From Lachnospiraceae bacterium (GTDB lineage Bacteria; Bacillota; Clostridia; Lachnospirales; Lachnospiraceae), in contig WRAQ01000002.1 in NCBI GenBank assembly GCA_009780115.1, positions 1 to 64,000 on the forward strand: a stretch of 64,000 bases of DNA. Reading direction: 5' to 3'. The notes beneath the pieces were generated by a model. It saw only the letters and a program-made list of their open reading frames with translations. It was not told the origin of the DNA and did not search any database. Position 1 is the first letter of the stretch. Each line of letters opens with the position of its first letter. A program made the translations under genes and the position numbers. Positions 43,006 through 51,092 of the stretch are shown in pieces.

Positions 43006-43039
43006 CAAGTGAGTATTCTCTGTAAAAAATACTCACTTG
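43006..43039 (-). terminator. Terminator after aldose 1-epimerase
   Basis: Perfect 12-bp arms CAAGTGAGTATT (43006-43017) and AATACTCACTTG (43028-43039), 10-base loop, then TGGTAGTTTTAATT on the minus strand. It closes the pfkA-dnaX-ybaB-recR-epimerase run, 14 bases beyond its last stop codon. Confidence 0.8.
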
Positions 43040-43052
43040 CGGATTAAATTAT

Positions 43053-44099
43053 TTAGATATTCTCAAACCGGTATATCGTTGTGGATACATATGGCCTTGT
43101 CGGTCCGAAAACTGCCGAGGGAAATTCCGGTTGGTTGGCGGAATCGGGGAAAAATTGTGTTTCTAAACATAAAGCACAGCGGGAATGATAAGCGGCGTTT
43201 TCTTTACCGGTATGGGTAGGTATCATATTGCCGCCATAAAGTTGAATACCGGGCAGGTCAGTTAATGTTACCATCGACCGGCCGGAGACCGGGTCGGTCA
43301 GGCGGGCTGCTTCTTTCACGGTGCCGTCATAATCGTTGATAACCCAGTTATGGTCGTAACCGCCAACCAGCTTCAATTGTTCAAAATCATCGTCAACCCT
43401 GTCACCAATCCGGGTTGGGACGGTAAAATCAAGGGGTGTCCCGGCAACCGGGGCAATTTCACCAGTCGGAATCGCGCCGGGGACTACCGGGGTATAATTG
43501 CCGGCATTTATTTTTATGATATGGTCATTAATCGTATCGGCTTGATGACCGGCAAGATTGAAATAAGTATGGTTGGTGGGATTAATGATGGTATCTTTGT
43601 CACTCACTGCGCTATATTCAAGTTTTAATTCATTATTTTCTGTTAAGGTATAAGTAATACTCATTCTTTTTTTGCCGGGGAAACCCAATCGTTCATCATC
43701 ATCATTCAAGATAAAAGTGACACCAGTGTCATATATCGCCGATTCCCAAACCCGCCTCTGGTACCCTAATTCGTCATGGCTGTGAAGATTATTGGGCCCG
43801 TCATTAACTGAAAGTTGATGTTTTTCGCCATTTAGGGTAAATGTCGCATTACCGATACGGTTAGCATTAGGGCCAACGACAACACCAAAGTATGGATGAC
43901 TGCCAAGATAGGCACCGAGATTGTCATAACCGGTAACAACATCGGCCAAATCACCGTTTTTGTCCGGGACAAAGAGGTTTACTAACGCGGCACCATAATC
44001 AATAAGGTCAGCCTGCATCCCATTTGAATTAGTAATGGAATAAAGGGTAATTTCGCGGTTATCAGGGGTTTTGCCAAAAGGCTTAATTGTTACATTCAT
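43053..44099 (-). CDS. galM: Aldose 1-epimerase (mutarotase)
   Basis: 348 residues from the ATG at 44099, with GGAGG upstream; an ATG at 44132 lies inside recR. Interconverts alpha and beta anomers of free hexoses in the cytoplasm. Family features: YGAALVNLFVPDKNG, HPYFGVVVGPNANRIG, the catalytic His in NPTNHTYFNLAGH and the catalytic Glu in LCLETQFFPDS. The first usable ATG lies just past the recR stop (44110), so it may be co-transcribed with recR-dnaX, an unusual partner. The sugar genes elsewhere in the window could use it. Confidence 0.92.
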   Translation of the reverse strand: MNVTIKPFGKTPDNREITLYSITNSNGMQADLIDYGAALVNLFVPDKNGDLADVVTGYDNLGAYLGSHPYFGVVVGPNANRIGNATFTLNGEKHQLSVNDGPNNLHSHDELGYQRRVWESAIYDTGVTFILNDDDERLGFPGKKRMSITYTLTENNELKLEYSAVSDKDTIINPTNHTYFNLAGHQADTINDHIIKINAGNYTPVVPGAIPTGEIAPVAGTPLDFTVPTRIGDRVDDDFEQLKLVGGYDHNWVINDYDGTVKEAARLTDPVSGRSMVTLTDLPGIQLYGGNMIPTHTGKENAAYHSRCALCLETQFFPDSANQPEFPSAVFGPTRPYVSTTIYRFENI

Positions 44100-44109
44100 T
44101 TTTTTCCTC

Positions 44110-44706
44110 CTAAAGTTCAATGCGGCCTTCAAGGGCCCGTAACAGGGTTACTTCATCTATGTATTCCAAATCGCCGCCGACGGGGACACCGCTGGCAATT
44201 CTAGTCACACGGATGCCGGTTGGTTTTATTAGTTTGCTAAGATACATTGCTGTCGTTTCACCTTCAAGGCTTGAATTTGTCGCAATAATAACTTCGGCAA
44301 TTTCGCCTTCGAGCCGGTGAATCAGCTCTTTTAATTTGATATCAGCAGGCCCGATGCCAAGCATTGGTGAAATAGCACCGTGAAGGACATGATAAACGCC
44401 ATCATAACGGCCGGTTTTTTCATAAGCTGCCAAATCTCTTGTTGTTTCAACGACCATAATTAAGTTGTTGTCCCGTTTGGGGTTGGTACAGATGGGGCAG
44501 ATATCACGGTCGGTTAAAGTATAACAACTTTCGCAGTAGCGGACGTTTTCTTTGGCTTCAACGATTGTGTTTGCTAAGCGGTCGATTCGCTCTTTTGGCA
44601 AATTCATTAAATGAAAAGCCAAGCGCCCGGCAGATTTGCTGCCGATACCGGGAAGCTTTGCTAACTCGTCAATTAATTTGTTGATATGTCCGCTGTAGAT
44701 TTCCAT
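44110..44706 (-). CDS. recR: Recombination mediator RecR
   Basis: 198 residues from the ATG at 44706 (GAGG five bases upstream; a GTG at 44712 is the alternative). Helix-hairpin-helix ELAKLPGIGSKSAGRLAFHL, zinc site C56-type cluster CESCYTLTDRDICPICTN, and Toprim domain with VVETTRDLAAYEKTG and EGEIAEVIIATN-SSLEGETTAMY. RecR, with RecF and RecO, loads RecA at gaps. Encoded in the conserved order dnaX-ybaB-recR; stop and start of neighbours are a few bases apart. Confidence 0.97.
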   Translation of the reverse strand: MEIYSGHINKLIDELAKLPGIGSKSAGRLAFHLMNLPKERIDRLANTIVEAKENVRYCESCYTLTDRDICPICTNPKRDNNLIMVVETTRDLAAYEKTGRYDGVYHVLHGAISPMLGIGPADIKLKELIHRLEGEIAEVIIATNSSLEGETTAMYLSKLIKPTGIRVTRIASGVPVGGDLEYIDEVTLLRALEGRIEL

Positions 44707-44713
44707 TCGCACC

Positions 44714-45070
44714 TCAAAACGGCAAGCCGCCCCCTAAACCTAAGCCGCCGGTCATTTTGCCCATCAGCTCTGAACTTGCCTCATCAGCGTTCCGCATTGC
44801 TTCATTACAAGCCGCCATAATCAAATCTTCCAGCATTTCGATGTCATCAGGGTCAACGACATCCTTGGCTAATTTGACCTTTGTAATTTCCTTATTTCCC
44901 GTTACAGTGACTTCAACCGCCCCGCCGCCGGCTTTCGCGGTAAATTCCTTGGTCTCCATTTCTTTCTGGCTTTCTTCCATCTGCCGTTGCATTCTTTGTG
45001 CCTGCTTCATTAAATTACTCATGTTACCCGGCATACCACCGCCGGGGAACCCGCCGCCTCTTTTGGCCAT
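44714..45070 (-). CDS. YbaB/EbfC nucleoid-associated protein
   Basis: 118 residues. Gly-rich N-terminus (GGGFPGGGMPGNMSNLMKQA), a helix MQRQMEESQKEMET, the GGAVEVTVTGNKEITKVKL strands and the VDPDDIEMLEDLIMAACNEA segment of the YbaB family. Small dimeric DNA-binding protein of the nucleoid. Conserved position between dnaX and recR; ribosome site AAAGGAGA. Confidence 0.96.
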   Translation of the reverse strand: MAKRGGGFPGGGMPGNMSNLMKQAQRMQRQMEESQKEMETKEFTAKAGGGAVEVTVTGNKEITKVKLAKDVVDPDDIEMLEDLIMAACNEAMRNADEASSELMGKMTGGLGLGGGLPF

Positions 45071-45083
45071 TTTTTGTTCTCCT

Positions 45084-46691
45084 TTATTCGTCTTCTATTT
45101 CTATTTCCATTTTGATTATTTCACTTAAATCAATATATGTTGCTTCAAAGCTACGCTCTTCCGCAAGACTGCGGACTTCCATCGGTATTTCTTTACCCAT
45201 CTGTTCTGAAAGAATCCGTTCAAGGTGGCCTTGATTGTCCGGCTGCTTGATTAGGTAATCGGAAGCAAGCCCCTCTTCTACCACAATCAGTAGCTTATCA
45301 TTTTCTCCAAGACTTAACCGCGCATTTTTAAGATAAGAACGCATTGGCATCGGAATACGGGCTAAAATATTAGACCAGTTAGCAACTACTTTCTCGATAT
45401 CAGCAGGAATAGCCTTTGCCAGGGCAGGTCTAGGGGTATTTGCCGCGTAGGGCTGAGGTGAGGGCTGACCGGGTGTATGTTGGCCGGGAGAATTTTGGTT
45501 TGGCTGATATTGACTGACCGAGTCAGTCAATATGGTGCCGCTTGCTATTTTATTTTCAATCTGCCTAATCCGGTCTAATAATGATTGTGAATCGGTTTCC
45601 ATACTCGGTTTGCACAACTTTACCAAGGCAATTTCTAATAGTATCCGTTTGTTAGTAGAAAAGCGAATCTGGTTTGTTAGTTCAGAAAAAATACGGATAT
45701 AACGCATAATAACATCAGCCGGCGCCATTTCAGCTTCTTCTTTCAAACGCGCCATATTTTCGGCGGAAACATCAATAATTTCGGTATTACCTTCAGCGGC
45801 TTTAAGTAATAATAAATTACGCAGATACCAGGTGAAATCGATGACAAATTGTCCCATTTCCCGGCCTGACATGACGATTTCCTCTAATAAATTGATGCAA
45901 GCGGAAACATCATCTTGCAAACAAGCCCGGAGCAAGCGGCTGAAAATCTCAATATCAACTGCCCCAAGGACATCAAGGACTTTGTCATATGTAAGCTTTT
46001 CACCAAAATAAAACGATACGCATTGGTCAAGCAAACTTATAGCATCACGCATTGCCCCATCAGCCGATTTGGCAATATAGCGAAGGGCTTTTTCTTCAGC
46101 TTCAATGCCTTCTTCGGTCATCAAAACATTAAGTCTTTGCATAATTGTATCAACAGTAATCCGTTTAAAGTCATAACGCTGGCAGCGGGACATAATCGTC
46201 ATCGGGATTTTGTGAATTTCGGTAGTCGCGAGGATAAAAATGACATATCCGGGCGGCTCTTCAAGGGTTTTGAGTAGGGCATTAAATGCGCCGGTGGAAA
46301 GCATATGCACTTCATCAATGATATAAACTTTGTACTTTCCTTCAACCGGTGAATAAGTGACTTCATCAACAATTTCCCGGATATTATCAACACCGTTATT
46401 GGAAGCGGCATCAATTTCGATGACGTTCATACTTGCACCTACAGCGATAGATTTGCATAACGGACATTCACCGCAAGGGCTTGCATCAACCGGGTTGCTG
46501 CAATTTACAGCACGGGCAAAAATCTTGGCAATCGACGTTTTGCCCGTTCCGCGAGTACCACAAAAAAGGTAGGCATGTCCGATACGATTCGCCAAAATTT
46601 GATTTCTTAACGTCGTTACGATTGCATCCTGACCATATACATCAGCGAAAACCTGAGGACGGAATTTGCGGTATAATGCGGTGTAGTTCAT
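45084..46691 (-). CDS. dnaX: DNA polymerase III subunit gamma/tau
   Basis: 535 residues. Clamp-loader ATPase: N-terminal ALYRKFRPQVFADVYGQD, Walker A GTRGTGKTS (about 45-53), four-cysteine zinc module NCSNPVDASPCGECPLC, Walker B VYIIDEVHML, sensor LATTEIHKIP and SRC arginine-finger motif. Domain III follows to about 360, then a Pro/Gln-rich linker (about 390-430) and a C-terminal tau-type domain. Shorter than E. coli tau but usual for clostridia. Its ribosome site GGAG lies in the end of pfkA, four bases upstream. I saw no slippery A-run suggesting programmed frameshifting. Confidence 0.97.
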   Translation of the reverse strand: MNYTALYRKFRPQVFADVYGQDAIVTTLRNQILANRIGHAYLFCGTRGTGKTSIAKIFARAVNCSNPVDASPCGECPLCKSIAVGASMNVIEIDAASNNGVDNIREIVDEVTYSPVEGKYKVYIIDEVHMLSTGAFNALLKTLEEPPGYVIFILATTEIHKIPMTIMSRCQRYDFKRITVDTIMQRLNVLMTEEGIEAEEKALRYIAKSADGAMRDAISLLDQCVSFYFGEKLTYDKVLDVLGAVDIEIFSRLLRACLQDDVSACINLLEEIVMSGREMGQFVIDFTWYLRNLLLLKAAEGNTEIIDVSAENMARLKEEAEMAPADVIMRYIRIFSELTNQIRFSTNKRILLEIALVKLCKPSMETDSQSLLDRIRQIENKIASGTILTDSVSQYQPNQNSPGQHTPGQPSPQPYAANTPRPALAKAIPADIEKVVANWSNILARIPMPMRSYLKNARLSLGENDKLLIVVEEGLASDYLIKQPDNQGHLERILSEQMGKEIPMEVRSLAEERSFEATYIDLSEIIKMEIEIEDE

Positions 46692-46694
46692 TTA

Positions 46695-47768
46695 TTAGTC
46701 TCCAAAACAAATGCCGAGCATTTTGGCTTCTTTGACAATACTTGCTTCGGGGGAAACCATTTTCAGTTTTCCGGCAACATCTTCGAGCGGTACTTTGACA
46801 ATTTCACGGTTTCGATAACCAACCATAAAACCATATTCGCCATCGAGGATTAAACGTCCGGCTTCCGAGCCTAAACGGCTGGCAAAAACACGGTCATAGG
46901 GGCAGGGGCTTCCGCCGCGCTGGGTATGTCCGGGAACTGTTACCCTAATATCATATCCGCCTTTTTGCTTAATTTGATCAGCAACTTCATAAGAAATCGA
47001 AGGGTAAGGCGAAGTTTTCATTTTTTCTTTGTACTCTTTTTTTGATAAAGCAGCATCTTCTTTTGATATAGCTCCTTCGGCTACGGCCAGAATCGTAAAA
47101 GCACTGCCGCGCTCATGACGTTTTTCAATTGCTTCGATAACTTTATCAATATCATAAGGAATTTCAGGAATTAAGATAATGTCGGCCCCGCTGGCCATTC
47201 CGGCATTTAAAGTAAGATAGCCAACTTTGTGCCCCATGACTTCAACTATAAATATCCGGCCATGAGATGCCGCTGTCGTGTGGATACAATCAATAGCATG
47301 AGTGGCAATATCGACCGCACTCTGGAAACCAAAAGTCATATCTGTGCCCCACAAATCATTATCAATTGTTTTCGGCAAGGTGACGATATTGAGCCCCTCT
47401 TGGCTTAAAAGATTGGCTGTTTTATGGGTTCCGTTTCCGCCGAGGATAACAAGGCAATCAAGGCGCAATTTGTGATAGTTTTGCTTCATTGCCTCAACTT
47501 TGTCAAGGCCATTTTCATCAGGTACCCGGATAGTCTTAAAAGGGGTGCGGGAAGTGCCAAGAATAGTGCCGCCAATCGTTAAAATACCAGAAAAGTCTTT
47601 TCCGGTAAGCATTCGAAAATCACCATAAATCAATCCTTTATAACCATCAATGAAGCCATATATTTCTACCTTTTCGCCGCTGACCGTCAGACATTTGACA
47701 ACGCCGCGCATTGCGGCATTCAAAGCCTGGCAATCGCCGCCGCTAGTGAGTAAGCCGATTCTTTTCAT
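46695..47768 (-). CDS. pfkA: 6-phosphofructokinase
   Basis: 357 residues. Phosphorylates fructose-6-phosphate in glycolysis. GGDCQALNAAMRG at 10-22 (phosphate-donor loop), GGNGT at 110-114, PKTIDND at 132-138 with the catalytic Asp, and MGHKVGYL and HTQRGGSP further on. The glycine at position 113 (equivalent to G104 of E. coli) points to ATP, while the lysine in PKTIDND is typical of PPi-dependent and mixed group III enzymes, so the donor is not certain. Ribosome site AAAGGA. Divergent from the tRNA-Ser gene, co-directional with dnaX. Confidence 0.93.
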   Translation of the reverse strand: MKRIGLLTSGGDCQALNAAMRGVVKCLTVSGEKVEIYGFIDGYKGLIYGDFRMLTGKDFSGILTIGGTILGTSRTPFKTIRVPDENGLDKVEAMKQNYHKLRLDCLVILGGNGTHKTANLLSQEGLNIVTLPKTIDNDLWGTDMTFGFQSAVDIATHAIDCIHTTAASHGRIFIVEVMGHKVGYLTLNAGMASGADIILIPEIPYDIDKVIEAIEKRHERGSAFTILAVAEGAISKEDAALSKKEYKEKMKTSPYPSISYEVADQIKQKGGYDIRVTVPGHTQRGGSPCPYDRVFASRLGSEAGRLILDGEYGFMVGYRNREIVKVPLEDVAGKLKMVSPEASIVKEAKMLGICFGD

Positions 47769-47849
47769 TTAGAATGTCCTTTCGCGCTTATTTTCCTGCT
47801 GGTTCTATCATTATAGCTTATAATCCGGCCGGCTACAATAGTTTTTGAC

Positions 47850-47879
47850 TTGACTTGTTAGGGGATGGAATATTATACT
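47850..47879 (+). promoter_or_regulatory. Promoter of tRNA-Ser
   Basis: TTGACT (47850-47855), 18-base spacer, TATACT (47874-47879). Start of transcription near 47886, about 50 bases before the mature tRNA. Confidence 0.75.
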
Positions 47880-47890
47880 TAGATGAAGAT

Positions 47891-47912
47891 AGAGTTTACC
47901 AAGGTAAACTCT
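47891..47912 (+). other. Perfect hairpin in the tRNA-Ser leader
   Basis: AGAGTTTACC and GGTAAACTCT flank AA: a perfect 10-bp stem just after the predicted transcript start and 24 bases before the tRNA 5' end. Possible processing signal or a palindromic protein site. Confidence 0.55.
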
Positions 47913-47935
47913 TGCGCCAAACAGGTGCTTTATCA

Positions 47936-48023
47936 GGAGTCTTACCCAAGTGGCTGAAGGGTCTGGATTCGAAATCCAGTAGGTCGGTTCGCCGGCGCAA
48001 GGGTTCAAATCCCTTAGACTCCG
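47936..48023 (+). tRNA. tRNA-Ser(CGA)
   Basis: Acceptor arms GGAGTCT (47936-47942) and AGACTCC (48016-48022) pair fully, followed by discriminator G. Anticodon stem CTGGA/TCCAG encloses loop TTCGAAA with anticodon CGA. A long variable arm (GGTCGGTTCGCCGGC area) and T-loop GGTTCAAATCC make it a class II serine tRNA. CCA is not encoded. Confidence 0.95.
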
Positions 48024-48074
48024 TATAGTTAAAATCTTTTTTATGCTATAAATATCAACGGGGTAAATTTATTT

Positions 48075-48422
48075 ATGAATACATTTCCGAAGAATGATTT
48101 AGATAAGATTTTAGAAAAAATGTTTCATATTTATAAGGAAATATATAAAAATGATATTTGTCATGTATATCTATATGGCTCATATGCCAGAGGGGACTTT
48201 TCTAATGGTTCCGATATTGATATAGTTGCAATTGTAAAGGGTGAGCGAAAAGATTTACAAGAAAAGCTGAAACAGATATGGGAATTGTCGGCTGATATGG
48301 AGCTTGATTATGAGATCATTATTTCCCCAACAGTAATACCTTATGAAGAATTTAATCATTATCAGAATATCTTGCCATATTATCGAAACATATTGAAGGA
48401 AGGAATCGAACTAAGTGCCTGA
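48075..48422 (+). CDS. MNT-type nucleotidyltransferase (MntA-like antitoxin)
   Basis: 115 residues. Minimal nucleotidyltransferase: VYLYGSYARGDFSNGSDIDI contains the GSxxxG...DxD motif (about 33-48), with a later DYEIII strand giving the third acidic residue. Such proteins pair with HEPN-domain proteins; characterised pairs are toxin-antitoxin systems in which the MNT protein adenylylates the HEPN toxin. It overlaps the HEPN gene by eight bases and lies 51 bases after tRNA-Ser. Weak ribosome site. Confidence 0.88.
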   Translation: MNTFPKNDLDKILEKMFHIYKEIYKNDICHVYLYGSYARGDFSNGSDIDIVAIVKGERKDLQEKLKQIWELSADMELDYEIIISPTVIPYEEFNHYQNILPYYRNILKEGIELSA

Positions 48423-48810
48423 TTATGTTAATGAACTGATGGTATATAGAATCAAAACAGCAAATGAAAAGCTTAACTCTGCTAAAATATTGTTAGATGC
48501 AGGTGAATATAAAGATTCAATTAGCCGCTCTTATTACGCAATGTTTTCAATAGTTCGTGCTATTCTTGCATTAGATGAAATAGATTTTTCAAAACATGCC
48601 AATGTAATTGCTTATTTTCAAAAAGAATATGTTAAAACTGGTGAAATTGATAAAGAGTACTCAAAGTATATAAGTAATGCCTTTCAAATCAGAAACAACT
48701 GTGATTATGCTGATTTTTTCTTAGTATCAAAAAATGATGCACAAGATCAATATGAAAAAGCGGTGAGATTTTTAGAAGAAATTGAACGGTATCTGGAAAA
48801 AAGAATGTAA
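48415..48810 (+). CDS. HEPN-domain protein (UPF0332-type), partner of MNT
   Basis: 131 residues starting at a GTG overlapping the MNT gene, with GGAAGGA upstream. All-helical HEPN fold: SAKILLDAGEYKDSISRSYYAMF and a C-terminal IRNNCDYADFF helix. The canonical RNase motif Rx4-6H is not visible; instead it has the R..xDY pattern of the UPF0332 branch. Toxin role is known for related HEPN/MNT pairs but is inference here. Confidence 0.85.
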   Translation: MPDYVNELMVYRIKTANEKLNSAKILLDAGEYKDSISRSYYAMFSIVRAILALDEIDFSKHANVIAYFQKEYVKTGEIDKEYSKYISNAFQIRNNCDYADFFLVSKNDAQDQYEKAVRFLEEIERYLEKRM

Positions 48811-48891
48811 GCACATCTTAAAGTTTTAAGCATATCCATTAGCAACCATCATATGAATAGTTAAGATGATTCAAATGATAGTGCCGCAATT

Positions 48892-49515
48892 ATGGGAATA
48901 TTTTATCGAAAATATAAGTCAACCGTAAATCTTTGTCTTTTATTTATTTTTGTTTTAGGTTTTTATTTTTTTACCCAACCAGACAGGCTTAGGCCTTCTA
49001 TTGAGACAAAAATTGAAATCGATTCAACCTTATTAAGAAAAAGCATTCAACAGATAACCGAGCTATCCACTTTAGGATTTTATTATTCTGAAATAGGGGA
49101 TTTTTCTGAACAAAAAACGCTTAGTCTTTTTGGCGGGGAAATAAACATTCCCGGAACCAGAAAGTCATTTCTAATTGTTTATGATGGAGAAATGAAACTT
49201 GGAATCGATACGGGTGAAATGGAAATTGATATTCGTGACCGGATAATAATTATTACTTTACCTGAACCAAAAGTATTATCTCATGTGGTATATGAAGATT
49301 CGGTACAGATTTACGATGAAAGTGCGGGCATATTTACTCGCTTGAGTATATCAGACTATACGGATTTCATCGCTGAACAAAAACAAGAAAAAGAAGACAG
49401 CCTGATTGGAAGCAGCTTATTGGAACAGGCAGCAGCCAATGCGGAAGAAGCTATTATGGGCTTGCTGCTCGTATTTCCGGGGGTGGCTGATGAATATACG
49501 GTTCTGTTTGACTAA
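48892..49515 (+). CDS. DUF4230-domain membrane-anchored protein
   Basis: 207 residues. N-terminal membrane helix (about 11-27, LCLLFIFVLGFYFF), then an external domain with the pattern RKSIQQITELSTLGFYYSEIGDF, FLIVYDGEMKLGIDTGEMEIDI and IIITLPEPKVLSHVVYED typical of DUF4230 proteins. No clear ribosome site before the ATG. Stands alone after the HEPN gene. Molecular function unknown. Confidence 0.8.
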   Translation: MGIFYRKYKSTVNLCLLFIFVLGFYFFTQPDRLRPSIETKIEIDSTLLRKSIQQITELSTLGFYYSEIGDFSEQKTLSLFGGEINIPGTRKSFLIVYDGEMKLGIDTGEMEIDIRDRIIIITLPEPKVLSHVVYEDSVQIYDESAGIFTRLSISDYTDFIAEQKQEKEDSLIGSSLLEQAAANAEEAIMGLLLVFPGVADEYTVLFD

Positions 49516-49549
49516 TAATATTTTATATATTGTCTGCTTTTATTTTTCC

Positions 49550-49601
49550 AAAGGGTTTATGGTTGATTTTGAATAACAAAATTAAATCAAAGTAAACCTT
49601 T
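49550..49601. terminator. Bidirectional terminator between DUF4230 and MocR genes
   Basis: Long imperfect stem: AAAGGGTTTA (49550-49559) with TAAACCTTT (49593-49601), and GGTTGATTTTG with CAAAATTAAATCAA inside, followed by TTTAC on plus. Convergent genes end on either side. Confidence 0.65.
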
Positions 49602-50978
49602 TTACTCCCACGCGGCACATAAGCGCCCCGCAACCTCACGCAATTCATCGTCACCACAACCCGCAAACCCTAGCGCCACGGTATGCGTTTCCGGCGGTGG
49701 TACCGCATAGAAATCTGAAAAAGGATAAACCCGCACACCTTTATCATTCGCCAACTTCACTAATTCGCATTCCGTCAATTTTGCCGATTTAATTTGTAAA
49801 TGCAAGCCTGCTTTTTGTCCGTCAAGGATGAGATTTTCTATGATGGGCGATAACCCGTCGATGAAAATCTTCTGCCGGTTGCGGTATACCGTTTTCATCC
49901 GCCCCAAATGCCGTTCATAATAACCGCCCTGCAAAAAGCGTTTCAATGTCAGTTGCTCAAATTGCGACACTGTACACGAATAAAACATCAATTTTTCCCG
50001 ATATCGCTGTAAGAGTGTTTCGGGCAAAACAGCGTAAGCCATTCGCAAAGATGGGGCCAGCGTTTGGGCGAACGAGTTTATATAAATAACCTTTTCGCTT
50101 GTATCAAGGCTTTGTAATGCGGGAATCGGTTTAAGCACAAAGCGAAACTCGCTATTAAAGTCGTCTTCAATGATATAACGCTCATCACTTTGCTCTGCCC
50201 ACTCGATTAACTGGCGCCGGCGGCCTACCCCCATTACTGCCCCGGTCGGGAAGTGATTTGATGCTGTTACAAATACAGCAGTTGCGCCTGTTTGAGCAAG
50301 CTTCTCTACAATTAACCCATTATTATCAACAGGGACAGCTACTGCATCCATTCGCCGGCTTTCTAATATTTTGCGGATTTTCATGTAACCGGGGTTCTCG
50401 TAAGCGAAAAAAGCAACCGGAAGCAGTTCGGTAATCAGGCCAATAATATATTCAATCCCTGCCCCAAGGATAATCTGCTCCGGTGTGATATTCACGTCAC
50501 GGAACGCCTGGAGATAATTGGCGATTTCCACCCTTAAATCGTAGTTGCCCTGCGGGTGAAGCGAGTGCAGCAGCACGGTCGGATTCTCCCGCATTGATTC
50601 CCGCATCAGGCGGCTCCACACCGAATATGGAAAATGCTCTGTATCAACTGCATTAGTTTTTAAATCAAATTGCGGTGATTCTGCTTGCGGTTCAGTGATT
50701 ACCAACGGCGGGGGGATTATTATTTTACGCCCGGCAAAAACAGGCTCATCACAGACATAGTAACCTTTTTTTTCTTTTGAAATTATATAACCTTCCGCAA
50801 GAAGCTGTTCGTAAGCATTCTGGACAGTTGATATACTGATTTGCAAATGTTTCGCCAGTTTCCGCTTTGACGGGAGTTTTTCGTTCTGCCCCAAAAAACC
50901 TGATTCAATATCAGTACGGATCCGGTGGTATAGCTGCTCGTATAATGTTGTCTTGTCATTAAAATTAATTGTAAACAT
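49602..50978 (-). CDS. MocR-family regulator (PdxR-like) lacking the PLP lysine
   Basis: 458 residues from the ATG at 50978 (GGAG five bases upstream; upstream ATGs in the frame lack sites). GntR-type winged helix (about 1-70, KLPSKRKLAKHLQISISTVQ), linker, then a fold-type I aminotransferase domain (about 105-455). In MocR/GabR proteins PLP binds a lysine in a SFxKTLxPSLR motif; here the motif reads NSFAQTLAPSLR, with Gln305 (codon CAA at 50064-50066) in its place. Divergent from pdxS, so it should control vitamin B6 synthesis. Without the lysine it may bind PLP only non-covalently. Confidence 0.9.
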   Translation of the reverse strand: MFTINFNDKTTLYEQLYHRIRTDIESGFLGQNEKLPSKRKLAKHLQISISTVQNAYEQLLAEGYIISKEKKGYYVCDEPVFAGRKIIIPPPLVITEPQAESPQFDLKTNAVDTEHFPYSVWSRLMRESMRENPTVLLHSLHPQGNYDLRVEIANYLQAFRDVNITPEQIILGAGIEYIIGLITELLPVAFFAYENPGYMKIRKILESRRMDAVAVPVDNNGLIVEKLAQTGATAVFVTASNHFPTGAVMGVGRRRQLIEWAEQSDERYIIEDDFNSEFRFVLKPIPALQSLDTSEKVIYINSFAQTLAPSLRMAYAVLPETLLQRYREKLMFYSCTVSQFEQLTLKRFLQGGYYERHLGRMKTVYRNRQKIFIDGLSPIIENLILDGQKAGLHLQIKSAKLTECELVKLANDKGVRVYPFSDFYAVPPPETHTVALGFAGCGDDELREVAGRLCAAWE

Positions 50979-50988
50979 AATTCTCCAT

Positions 50989-51034
50989 CTGGTATGCTGA
51001 AACAAATCCAATCTGAACATTGAAAACATACCAG
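50989..51034. promoter_or_regulatory. Candidate PdxR operator and pdxS promoter
   Basis: Inverted repeat CTGGTATG (50989-50996) and CATACCAG (51027-51034), 30 bases apart, in the divergent region. The right half lies in the spacer between TTGAAA (51020-51025) and TAATAG (51044-51049), a plausible pdxS promoter. MocR dimers bind paired half-sites. Confidence 0.6.
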
Positions 51035-51092
51035 TTTCTATTTTAATAGTAATTAGACAATTTATCAATATTTATTATGGAGGTTTAATAAA

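Noticed and set aside
30378..43030. 15-base identity (CAGAGAATACTCACT) between the gap at about 30380-30394 and one arm of the terminator at 43006-43039
   Set aside because: The second arm is missing at 30380 and one 15-base match in 64 kb with no wider homology is not convincing.
45084..46691. Programmed frameshift site in dnaX giving a short gamma form
   Set aside because: No A-rich slippery heptamer followed by a stem was seen; full-length frame is normal.
47936..48100. tRNA-Ser 3' end as an integrated-element attachment site
   Set aside because: No integrase gene and no second copy of the tRNA 3' end noticed within the window.
50979..51092. Riboswitch ahead of pdxS
   Set aside because: The leader is too short for a known riboswitch; inverted half-sites explain the region as a protein operator.
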